Of a DNA stretch of 64,000 bases, positions 1 through 10,649 are shown piece after piece. Each line of letters starts with the position of its first letter. Position 1 is the first letter of the stretch. The stretch covers positions 2,170,001 through 2,234,000 of the forward strand of contig CM022376.1 of the NCBI GenBank assembly GCA_011800155.1. Reading direction: 5' to 3'. Position numbers and translations under genes: made by a program. The notes beneath the pieces are model-generated. The model was not told the origin of the DNA. It searched no databases and saw nothing but the letters and a program-made list of their open reading frames with translations. The DNA is from Flammulina velutipes (Eukaryota > Basidiomycota > Agaricomycetes > Agaricales > Physalacriaceae).

Positions 1-1260
1 ATCGACCGCCACTCTGTGCTCACCGTGTATTGACAGGAATTTGGCGGAGGCTTCTAGCTCATCAGTGAGGCCTTGAGGACGTCCACCGCTCCAAGGCCGC
101 GAAGCCTTGACCGTGTGGACGGCAAGGTCGAGCACTGGCTTTGCTGTGAGGGCGCCTGCAATATGCGTCTTAGATCACCGACGACCTCTCATATCAGCGC
201 ACCTAAACCTGAGTCCTTGAAAGAGAAAATGGTGCGTTCTCTTCTTCTACACATTTCGCATCGTTGACGCTTTTCCCTTAGAAATCGTTGTTGTATCATC
301 GAGCATCCCGCCCATCTGCATCATGTCGTGGTCCAAGACTACACAAGAAAGGGCCAACAACGACGACGACCTTTCCTAGCACGGTAGTAGTCGATGCTGC
401 TGCTGCTGCTACCAATGCCGGAAGACCATGTAAACTATGTCGACCGCAATCGAATTTTAGGCTCGAAAAGAACTGGGCGCGTATTAGACGACAACAAAAT
501 TCAGGAACTCTTCCTCCGTCTTGGATAGGCCAAATCCCACCCGTGAGCGTTCTATATGTATGCGTTCAATTGCTGCCCAAGTTCCCCTCTAATAGTCATA
601 CAGTACCGTCCAACAGGTCACCTACGCGCTAACGTAGCTCATCAAACCCCTCGTAATCTTCACCACAGCTCGGCGACTTCCCTCTTCCCCTTGTTGGCCC
701 TCAGGATATGTCCTTCGATGGATGATTTCTCTCAACGCGGACCTCCGACGAGCTGGTTTATCTCCACTCCCTCAACCTCTGACGCTGGAAATGAACCTCC
801 GGCTCTCCCTTACCAGTCAAACAGTCGTCGAGAAAAAGTCCACGTGCACGATGATGGAATGCTCAAGCGATACAAGATTGATGTTGGCCTGCCAGCACCG
901 GGGCGGGAAAGATGTTGTGGATGCGGTTTTGGGCCAGGACGCGTCGACTTGCCAGTTAACTATATCGAGCTTGTCCGGTCGAAACTCCTCGTCAATCGGT
1001 GTCGCTACCTTTTGATTACGATCGTCGCTAGGAAGAGGCGGATGGAAACTACGTTGGAGGTGTTGGTGAGAGGTTTCGTGGATGCCGTTTGGTAAGATGA
1101 TGAATCACAGACCTTGCAACTTGGCATACGTGGGGGAGGTAGATGGTTGGAGGCGTATATATCTGTTCTACTGTAATGATGAAGGTGTCTTAGGTTAATA
1201 AACATAGACTGGATATGTTGTATTGCGAAAAAGCGGAGGTTAAGTAACTCGGGAACAGAC
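1..1260. other. no supported gene; degenerate coding-like stretch
   Basis: I see no gene I can support here. Several open frames of 60-180 codons overlap on the plus strand between about 70 and 1095, but they change frame repeatedly, show no recognisable domain and lack convincing splice pairs. A possible exon end and intron at about 234-282 (donor GTGCGT, acceptor CTTAG) resembles a stretch at 13,807-13,871, so both places may be remains of one older duplicated gene. The window starts inside this stretch, so part of it could also be the tail of a gene lying to the left. Confidence 0.35.
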
Positions 1261-1267
1261 AAATTTA

Positions 1268-4200
1268 TTATAGATAGCGATAACCAACATGTTTCTCATA
1301 TGCAGGAAGAGAGAAATCCTATCAAAATATCAGTTAGATGATCTGATTTTAGGTGAAGAATCCTCACCGGGAGCTGCTTTGGGGTATTGAAAATCGGAGG
1401 CACAAGTGGGAGGCTTCCTCTGCCCCATTGCCACGCCATCAACAAAGTTCCAACCAGTTCGATCAGCTCCTCGAAAGGACTGAATGTGAGGAAGACGTGG
1501 TAATGCTTTGGGCGTCGGCTACAACGAGAGGACTGTTCCTCATAGTGTCCTTTGGCCGCATCCGTGCGCAAGAATCTCAGAAGATCTGCCATACATATCT
1601 CCCATACCTCTCGCCCGACAATCCTCGCCAACTTCCACAGCCGATTTCGGGAATCGATGTCTGCAAGAATCAAAATTCTGCATAGCGTCAAGAGGTTAGC
1701 TGGTACTCGGATGGCTGCGAGGGTTTGTTCGTAAATGGTGGGTGCCAATTCCTCCAAGATCGCAAGCCCGTCTATGTATGCAACGGCAAGGAATGGGAAT
1801 GTAAGATCGGCGGCACCATAGCCCCTTTCATCGAGCGGGAAAGCGTGCAGATTATCGTTGGGGTCGTCCAGCATGTATTCATAGCTGAGACTATGGAACC
1901 ATGTGTCTTGCAAGAGTTCTCGATAGACGTCAATGCCAAAGCGAGATTTCGTGAGGTAAAAGTATTCCAAGACTTGAGCGACAAGAGTGAAGGAGAATGC
2001 ACGGGGACGGGGATGCATTACTCCAAGAATTCGCTTGGTTAGTAGTTCGTCGTCCAGCCAGCGTTCGTGTTTCTTCCGCACATCTTCATCTAGAACTAGA
2101 GCACGAAAGATAATACGGATGACGTCCCGCTGTTCATGGTCGCCTATGCGGATGAACGCTTCAGTATAGATGACAATGCTGTGGAGGGACGCAAAGACGG
2201 CATTCGGGAGCTGATGGTGATGGATTATAGGCCCTCCACAGGTGTGTTCGTGGCTCTTTTCAATATCAACATACATCTTGAGGAAGCTGATGAGTCGGGG
2301 GAATGGCCTCATTCCCTGGGTGATGGGCTGTGTCGCTGTTTGAACGTCCGGAATTTGGACGAGTGCTAGATGAAGACGAATGTCGCAGGGAAGTGTCTTG
2401 TAGGATAGGCGCAAGAAGGGAGATGTCATCCGGACGACGAAATCACAGAAAGACGGATACATGAAATCACGGACTGCCCGCTCGAAAAGGATCCCGTCAC
2501 TGGTCGACTTGTCATCCTCCAGCGAATTATCAGACTCGCATATGGCGAGCTTGAGGTGATCATAATTGAAGAGACATCCAACGGGCCAATCCCCAGAGAA
2601 CATCAGAGTCGTTGAAGCGACCTCTTTGCGATTGTGGGTGGAAATATAGCAAGGATGAGCATTGAGGAACATCTTCAAAAACGATGTCCAAACAACAGAG
2701 TCATAATTTCCAACTTCCAACCAGTGGTAGCTGTGCAGAAGTGCATTGCGAAAGACTTCGAGCCAGGAAATGGCGTCAAGCAGTACAGTGGGTTTGATGA
2801 TCTGCTGAGCGATAAAATCTCCTGCGGCGCGAGACTCATTGTCATGTATGAGCTGTAACAAAGAGTTTTCCACGGGATCCGCCTGGAAAGGAGATGGCCT
2901 GGAATAGGACGGAGTCTCGAACCGGATGAATGCCCTGCTAAGACGCTCATACCCGTATCGACGCTCGGCCATTCCATAGTCCATTAGGCAGGAGGTAACA
3001 AGGGATTCTATGTCAGGAATAGCTTTGCGAATGGTCTCAACGGTTCCGAGTGGCAAGTTGCTGAGGGCCTGCAGGACGATGCGCTGTACTGACGAGTTGG
3101 ACGAGACATCATGAAGCCACGTGATACTCTGCGCATCAATATTGGCTGCTTCGCGAGCCACTGTCTCTTTCTCAACGGCTTTGAGCGAGAGGTATTCCTT
3201 CGACGGGAGTGGCTTCTCCACCTTCATCAACTTCCTCACACGATCCCAGACCGAGACAAGAAAAGTGTACGAGTGAATGGTCAATGGCGTCTTGTATGGG
3301 CAACCGGGTTTGTACACAGGGAGGAGGTTTGTCGCGACATATACGATGAAAGCAGTTGATGCTATTCCGGTAATGACACTCGACATGACAGTGTTTAAGG
3401 AGTATAGGAAGACGATTAAGCCAGCAAAGAAGACGCCGAGCGCGATGTGCATGAGGACAGGGAGAAGCCCAATGATGACGGGCACCTGCCATTGCTGCAG
3501 GCTCATGTAGCGGAATTGGCGGATCCGACTGCGGTCGCGAGGCGTTCCAGAGGGTACGGACATGTATTGGTGAATCCATTGCTTCATCAACACAGCCATC
3601 AACGCGGTCGTGAGACTCAGCGCGAGGCTCGTGAACCAAAGGCCATTGACCCAGACAGCTGTCTTGGAGGGTCTAAATGGCGTGAAGGGCGTGAGCGGTG
3701 AGCGGGGCACTTCGAGGACCGACATCCCAGCAGCCTTGGCTCTGTCGATATTGATGGATTCGAACATGAGATGGGCGTTTATTTCCGTGAAATCTGCTTC
3801 GAGACGTTGGCATAGTTGGGACACAAAAGTTGTAACGACGGCTGAGAACAATCCAGCCTGATTAAGAACGTAAGAACGCGATGAGAAGAAGAGAGACACT
3901 GGACTCACGAAAACTAATAGTACATCCAACGCATCCCTCCAATCTTCAACCATTTCCGAGTCGAATGCGCCACACTCATCGAGGAAAACCTTCCAGATAC
4001 GGGCCATCGGGCCCATTTCCTTGAACTCTTCGTCTTCTCCGTACTTTTGTTCATAGTCGAATGGGTCGTTCCCTAACGCCATGATGAGCATCGTCACAGT
4101 CACTATACTCAAACACGCACCTCTCTGGTTGGCGTGCGCTGTTTTGAGGCCAAGCACCTTTCGTCTTCCTCGTCTTCCACGTCGTGGTGTGGCGGTCGAT

Positions 4201-4340
4201 AGCTGTTGCAGCGGTGTTGCAGGTGCTGTGCCGATCGTCGACGAAGACGTGGAACGGGACCTCTGGCCAGAGCCTAGCGATCCTCTGTTGCTAGTAGTTA
4301 ACAGTGATGGGCTCGGAGCGCGAGATAGAGAGTCGTCCAT
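1268..4340 (-). CDS. DUF6535 multi-pass membrane protein, copy A
   Basis: Predicted 974-residue protein from four exons: 4340-4121, 4072-3909, 3857-1368 and 1318-1268. The first two introns are 48 and 51 nt. Both are in-frame and lack stops, so the raw open frame runs straight through them; the other two copies show they are introns. Residues about 74-330 form the DUF6535 part: the FDYEQKY block, an acidic helix, then hydrophobic segments around VNGLWFTSLALSLTTAL, GLLPVLMHIALGVFF and ITGIASTAFIVYV. The remaining 600 residues look soluble and helical and have no domain I recognise. The N-terminus is Ser/Thr/Arg-rich and probably cytosolic. The last exon (DFSLPAYEKH) matches the last exon of copy B. 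An upstream in-frame ATG at 4412 is an alternative start. An AATAAA overlaps the stop codon. The family is abundant in Agaricomycetes; its function is not established. Confidence 0.85.
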
Positions 4341-5802
4341 TGAGAAATAAGATGGGTGAGAGTAGGAAGGGAACGTTGCAACAGTGGAAACCTTCGGAGG
4401 CTTTGTCTGCAATCAAGATATCGCTTCAGCCGATTCCGGGACAAGGTAGGTTCTGCATCGCCTTTGATTTAGCTTTTTACGGCAGGTATTGTGAGAGACG
4501 CACCAAGGATAAGGTCTCTTTATGGAACAGTGGCCTTAGTGGGCACCCTTGTTTCTCCCAGGTACTTTTCTTTCAACGGCAAGTCTCGTCCATCGCGTTT
4601 GGTAGCATTGGGGTTGCGATTGCATAATTTAACAGTGCCGAATATGTTTGGAGAGTCGACGAAATAACCCAAATTATAACGGGCTGGTGGTGGTGAGAGG
4701 GTAAGCCGTACGCATGATGATCGAGTTGACAGGCAGGGCATGTTCTCTCACGACTTGACCACTGATTGATTTATATATCGTCTCGCCATTCTGTTCTATT
4801 ATCATTGACGTCTTTTTGAATAAAAACATAATATTAATGAGGCGCCTAAGGATGTTGGCAGCTTTGCAAGAACATCCCGTCAAGGAGAAGTATCTGAGTC
4901 TTGTTCCATCCTATTCCGAAAGCATATCAACTTTTGACTTGCGGCTGAGGAATAGAAATTGACTCACAATCTGAGGTGCCCATTGACGATATGAAATCAA
5001 ATTAAACAGAAAGTGGGAGATGTCTGCGAGTCCGCTACCTTTTCTCAAATGAGAACCACGACAAACCACGGGAAGTCCTCGCTATCGAGACTAGGTCGGA
5101 GAAGCCCGTTGAGAGGCACAGAACATAGGATACGACGAGCCATCCTGCAGAATGTGGTATTGAGCCAGTAGTACTGCTTGAAGAATGGCATCCGAGAGGA
5201 GAATCATGGCGGAAGACTAAGAACTCGGACGGTGACCAAGTGAAAGCTCTGAGATCCAGGCCAAGCCTGACTACTCGCAGTGATAGAGTATGGCGAAATA
5301 GATTTGGTTGACACCGTTCGCGCGACGCGCGTGATGCTAGCCAAGGTAACAAGCGTAGAAAGACATAACGCAGTAATCGTAGCAACTCAGCTGTTAATGA
5401 CATGAATAGCTGCTCCTACAATGACCATGCACACCACTTACGAGGCATACCAGATTAGGAATTCTTCCAAGTACGAAGAGCCGCCATCCGAAGATAACAC
5501 TCCTACTTTACTCCGTTCAACAAAATGAGGATCTAAAAAATGAAGAAATACGCACCTTTAGGCTTTATCTTGTACATGGCTTCTAATGGGCTGCTGCAAT
5601 ACTATTGCAACTGCAGATAGCAGCCCTTTGGACGAGTAGGGAGATGGAGGTGGAGATGGAGGCCCGGCACGTGGAGAACGGGCGAGTTGACAGGGTCACG
5701 GGGTGCAACGACGCGTTCAAACGCCAGGGTCCTGCGACCAGCCGGAAAATAGAACACTGTCCCCATTCATGGAAGTGGCCAGCCACCCCAACCCCCAGCT
5801 CC
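4341..5802. other. intergenic, no supported gene
   Basis: This is the divergent upstream flank of copy A and the 3' flank of the next minus-strand gene. A 122-codon minus-strand frame at 5035-5403 has arginine/leucine-rich, low-complexity content, no splice partners and no motif, and I do not accept it. No repeats with clear ends were noticed. Confidence 0.4.
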
Positions 5803-6537
5803 CTAACTTGCCATCGACCTATATTTTCTATAGCGTCTCTCGGCATGTGCGACATGTCGCTCGACATCCTCCCAAGTCCATGTCGTTGTTTCTCTCTTTC
5901 CGTGAGCGTCTCGGGAGATTTTCACATTCTCTGTTTCTCCAGAACCATTGGTATATTTGCATTTGATCACGGATGTCGAAGAATGTCTGTTATGTTCATG
6001 AAATTTATCGTCAAGGTCTTTCTTTGTACTAGAAAGCATGACTTGATTTATTACATTCAGAGTGGAGAAACAAACTCACACATTCAAGTGCCCTTTTTCT
6101 ACGAGATCAAGCAGTAGAATCTGCGGAGGGCGGGCAAAAACATGTGTGGCGAGGTACTTGCATACCCATTCCCACTTGGGGCGGTACATGGCCTTGTAGA
6201 TTTTGTTTGCCGTGTAGATGAGTTCGCCGATTTTATTCCAGCCAATTAATTGCCCTTCTTTTACTGCTTCATCGTGAACTGGCATTTCTTCGTAGTAGTC
6301 TGACGATCCATAGTATGCGACCCAGGTGTTGGAAGGTCTGAGAAGGAAGTGATTGCGCCGAAATCTGTGTTCTATTTCGTCCTTTTCTCTACTTTATGTT
6401 AACAAGTGCTTCGACAGTAAGTAGCAGTCAACCTACATATTCAAAGCGGCTGCGAGATGGCGTGATAGAAGACTTGGGGGTTGGGTGGTGAGGTGTTTAG
6501 CGATGTAATCGCAGGCGTATTTCCACTCAAGAGACAT
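5803..6537 (-). CDS. hypothetical protein with two tandem modules
   Basis: A three-exon gene that no single long open frame reveals: 6537-6437, 6388-6080 and 6028-5803, with introns of 48 and 51 nt, giving 211 residues. I do not recognise the family. The protein contains the same module twice. Residues about 4-45 begin WKYACDYIAKHL and run through a PP..LL segment to LNIEKDEIEHRF; residues about 105-150 begin WEWVCKYLATHV and run through a PP..LL segment to LNVTKKDLDDKF. Each module is cut by an intron at the same place, just after the shared Leu-Asn, which argues for duplication of an exon-intron unit. Between the modules is a Tyr/Trp-rich linker (WVAYYGSSDYYEE). No signal peptide or membrane segment is visible. 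The shared modules and in-phase splice sites make the model credible, but its role is unknown. Confidence 0.6.
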
Positions 6538-6920
6538 GTTAGTGTGGTAGTAGGAATAGGTTAAGAATGATACAAGGCCTGAAGCACTACATTCTCTGTT
6601 ATATATAATGGATTACAATGCCCTAGATTTAACAAGAGTCCATCACTGCCCTTGTACTTGAACAACAGACATGACTACTATGTTGAAAGCAGCAGCAGCG
6701 AAGAAGGTAACCATGCTGACTCATAAACAGACTCCCTTGTGTGTCTCGTCGCTGTTGATAATACAAACACTACTCGAATGCGGTAATGTCATTGGACTTG
6801 GGGTTTCTGCTAGTGGACCTAGTCTTGTTCGATGTGAGGACAAGCTCACCTAGAAATGAAAGCATCTCAAGTTGTTATTTGTAAAGTATAGAACATATAC
6901 ATCATTGTAGTCTGAAGATA
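6538..6920. other. intergenic spacer
   Basis: About 380 nt between the start of the two-module gene and the 3' end of DUF6535 copy B. It probably holds the two-module gene's promoter. The short open frame at 6671-6853 has no features I would support. Confidence 0.4.
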
Positions 6921-9900
6921 TCATACTGGCCCTGGGTCCGATTGTGCGCCACCTAACGGGTTAGAGTACTTATGCGAAACATGGCTGACATGTCTTTCGT
7001 GTGTAGCAAGGGAGAAGTCCTGTAACACTATCAATAATTGAAATGTAGGTCCGGATTCAATAAATCCTCACCATGAGCTGTTTGGGGGCGCTGAAAATCG
7101 GGGTTATAAGTGGGAAATTTCCCCTGCCCCACTGCCATGCCATCGAAAATTTACCGACTAGCTCAACCAGCTCCTCGAAAGGACTGAAGTTAAGGAAGAC
7201 ATGGTCATGCTGTGGACGTCGTCTGGCACCCCAACCTGATTGCTCCTTGTAAAATTTCTCCGCTGCACCTGTATGCAAGAATCCGAGTAGGTTCGCCATA
7301 CATGGCTCCCATAAATCTCGTCCTGCGAGCTTCGCCAACTTCCACATCCGATTTCGGGAATCAACGTCCCCAAGAATCAAGATTCTGCACAACGTCGAGA
7401 GGTTAGCGGGTGTTTGGATGCATTCCATAGTTTGTTCGTAAACGGCGGGTGACAATTCCTCCAGGATCTCCAGTCCGTCGACATATGCGACAACCAGGAA
7501 TGGAAACGCGTAATCGTCGGCACTGCTTCTTTCACGGAGAGGAAAAGTATGGAGGTTGTTGTTGGGATCATCCAGCATGTATTCGTAGTCGAGAGTATGA
7601 AACCAGGTGTCTTGTAGGAGTTCTCGATAGACATCAACGCCAAAGAGGGATTTCGTGAGGTAGAAGTACTCCAAGATTTGCGTGATAAGAGGGAAGGAGA
7701 ATACACGAGGACGGGGGAATATTACTCGAAGAAGCCGCTTGGTCAAGACGTCGTTGTCCAGCCACCGTTCATGTGTTTTCCGCACGTTTCCGTCGAGAAC
7801 CAGTGCACGGAAAAGTATATGAACGAGGTCCCGCTGATCGCGTTCGCACATGCTATTGACGAATGTTTTGGACTCAGTGACGATGTGGCGGAGGGACGTG
7901 AAGACGGCGCCAGGGAGTTGTTGATGATGTATGATAGCTCCTGGGCAGGCGTGTTGGCTGACATCGATATCGACATATACCTTGAGGAAGCTGATAAGTC
8001 GGCGGAATGGCACCATTCCATTAGTGACAGGCTGTGTCGCCATTTGCACCTCTGGAATTTGGACAAGTGCCAGATGAAGGCGAATGTCGCTGGGAAGGGT
8101 TTCGTCAACTGTGGCAACGAAGGGAGCCGTTATCTCGATAATCAAGTCGCAGAGAGACGGATACATGAAATCCCCGACGGCCCGCTCAAAAAGGATGCCG
8201 TCGCTGGTCGACTTGCGGGCAAGTTGTCGATCACCAGACTCGCATACGATGAGCTTAAAGCCTTCGTAGTCGAACATGCATCCTCGAGGACATTTCTTGG
8301 GGAATAGCAGATGGATGAAAGCAACCTCTTTGCGATCATGGGCCCAAGTGTAGCAGCGATGTTCTTTCAAAAACATCTTCAAAAATGATGTCCAAATGAC
8401 GGAGTCGTAATTGCCAATTTCTAGCCAATCGAAGCTGTGGAAAAGTGCATTGCTGAACACAGAGAGCCAGGAAATGGCGTCAAGCTCTACAGTTGATTTG
8501 ATGATCTGCCGGGCCACAAGGTCCACAGCTGCCCGAGAATCCGGATCGAGGAGATGTACTAGAGAGTTCTCTACTCGATCAGTGTCGAAGGGGAATGGAC
8601 GGATATGGGGTACAGTCTTCCGATCAAACCTGATAAACGCCCGGCTGAGACGCTCGTACCCATATCGACGCTCAGGCGTTCCATACTCCCATAGGCACGA
8701 GCGAAGGAGGGCTTCTATGTCGGGAATAGCTTTGCGAACTGCATCGACAGTTCCAAGTGGCAAGTTGCTAAGGGCTTGCAGGACGATGCGCTGCACCGAC
8801 GAGTTCGACGAGACGTTATGAAGCCAGGCAACGGTTTGAGCATCAATAGCATCCGCCTCGCGAGTGACTGTCTCTCGCTCAACAGCCTTCAGCGAAAGAT
8901 GTTCCTTGGATGGAAGTGACTCTCCCGCCTTTGTCAACGTCCTCACACGGTCCCAGACCGAGATGAGAAACGCGTACGAGTGGATCGTCAACGGGGTCTT
9001 GTATGGGCAGTCAGGTTTGTAGAGAGGAAGGAGGTTCGTCAAGAAGTAGACGATGAATGCAGTGGATGCAATTCCAGTGACTACGCCCGACATGGCAGTA
9101 TTGAGAGAGTAGAGGTAGACAATCAAGCCGGCAAAGAAGACGCCGAGGGCGATATGCATGAGGACGGGAAGGAGTCCAATGATGACGGGGACCTGCCATC
9201 GCTGCAAGCTCATGTAGCGGAATTGGCGAATCCGACTGCGGTCGCGAGGAGTGCCGGACGGGACGGACATGTACTGGTGAATCCATTGTTTCGTCAATAC
9301 AGCCATCAAAGCTGTGGTCAGACTGAGCGCGAGGCTCGTGAACCACAGTCCATTGACCCAGACAGCCGTCTGGGATGGCCGAACTCGCGAAAAGGGCGTG
9401 AGCTGCGAGCGGGGTACATCGAGAATCGACAACCCAGCAGCTCTGGCTCGGTCAATGTTGATGGATTCGTACATGAGATGGGCGTTGACTTCGGTAAAGT
9501 CGGCTTCGAGACGTTGACAGGTTTGAGCGACGAAGGTGGTGACGACGGCGGAGAAGAGTCCAGCCTGGCTTAGAGTAAGTACCGTTGCAAGTGATGTGCT
9601 GTATACTCACAAATACCAGCAGTACGTCGAGCCCATCTCTCCAGTCATCGACCATCTCTGCGTCGAATTTCGCGCACTCGTCGAGGAAGACCTTCCAAAG
9701 GCGAGCCATTGAGCCCATTTCCTTGAACTTCTCGTCCTCCGCGTACTTCTGTTCGTAGTCGAATGGATCATTGCCTGCGTGGCGCAAGTTAATGACAGCC
9801 TGGTAATGCGCAACTGTGTACTGACCTCTCTGAGGGTTGACGGCTGCGTGCTTCATGCCGAACATCTTTCTGCGCCTGCCCTTTGCGCTTGGTAGGGGTA

Positions 9901-10054
9901 CTACCGTTGGATAGCTACCAGGCGTAGTCGGCGGGGTATCATCCTCGAAAGGAGGGCCTTCGGGATTCTTGCTACCATGGCTTTGGATCGAGCGAACAGG
10001 AGATGACGAGCGTGAATCCGTGGACGTTGGTGAGCAAGGACGGGAGTCTGCCAT
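6921..10054 (-). CDS. DUF6535 multi-pass membrane protein, copy B
   Basis: Predicted 994 residues in four exons: 10054-9826, 9774-9611, 9564-7072 and 7019-6921. Exon phases match copies A and C exactly. It starts MADSRPCSPTS with a Ser/Pro-rich tail, followed by the FDYEQKY block, the acidic WKVFLDEC segment and the DUF6535 hydrophobic segments (VNGLWFTSLALSLTTAL, GLLPVLMHIALGVFF). The C-terminal 600 residues align best with copy A throughout (for example the shared HDHVFLNFSPFEELVELVG region). Its first three exons and upstream DNA, by contrast, are nearly identical to copy C. The last exon encodes DFSLATHERHV, matching copy A. An in-frame ATG at 10105 could extend the start by 17 codons. 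Known only as a basidiomycete-expanded family of unknown function. Confidence 0.85.
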
Positions 10055-10285
10055 GGTATGGGACGAAGATTGGTACAGCGTGTTGTGGGTCAAAGCAGAT
10101 ATCAAGAGATTGCGGTGTTCTTTCGTGCCGTGATGGATTAAAAGGACTCACAGTTCCAGGTGGGGACAATTAGCATGAGGCAAACAATTGGGAGCTGTTC
10201 CAGTGCAAACACCCCGTAGATACGAACAGTTTTCGAGACAATAGAGTGCAATGATGTTCAACCAGAAGTAATCAAGCGCGAAGGA
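8920..10285. repeat. near-identical duplicated block, unit 1 (partner 20128-21500)
   Basis: From about 8920 to 10285 the DNA matches 20128-21500 almost base for base, including both short introns, the first exons and about 230 nt of upstream sequence. Outside these limits the two DUF6535 genes diverge strongly. The block covers promoter, N-terminus and membrane part only. This suggests a recent partial duplication or gene conversion. Confidence 0.75.
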
Positions 10286-10649
10286 TCGAAGGAATGGGAT
10301 GAAATTCACTGGCATCGGTACTGGTACATCCGTATGAATAACTATTTACTAGAAGAGTGTGAGTTTAAAGCTTCAGAAAGGAGTCAAACTTACCTGTAGG
10401 CTTGCTTTGCTTCAAAGGTATCCCAGGTCTATTGTCGTTCGGTATTGTCTTGCAATAATGGAGTCGGATGGAGAAAGAAGATCAACCCTGTTCATCTTGC
10501 GTGGGAAACATACCGGATATAAGCGGCCCGCTCGTCTTCCTACTAAATAGCTCACTCCTTAGCAGGAACGTCGAAGCTTGACCGGTGGAGGCTTGAGTGG
10601 GAGAGTACTGAGGTATAGTTGAGAAAACACATGTTTCCTTCTGCTTTGT
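10055..10649. other. intergenic: upstream flank of copy B
   Basis: The first 230 nt, to about 10285, belong to the block duplicated at 21255-21500 and probably carry the shared promoter. The rest is the 3' flank of the F-box gene. No coding sequence is supported here. Confidence 0.4.

Noticed and set aside
1296..4412. Intronless 1038-codon reading of DUF6535 copy A
   Set aside because: Comparison with copies B and C shows three introns at the same positions; two happen to be in-frame multiples of three without stops, and the third removes the apparent C-terminal tail.
5035..5403. 122-codon minus-strand frame
   Set aside because: Low-complexity Arg/Leu content, no splice partners, no domain and no paralogue in the window.
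8980..9573. 197-codon plus-strand frame within DUF6535 copy B (and matching 146-codon frame in copy C)
   Set aside because: It mirrors the conserved membrane part of the sense gene; it is conserved only because the sense strand is.
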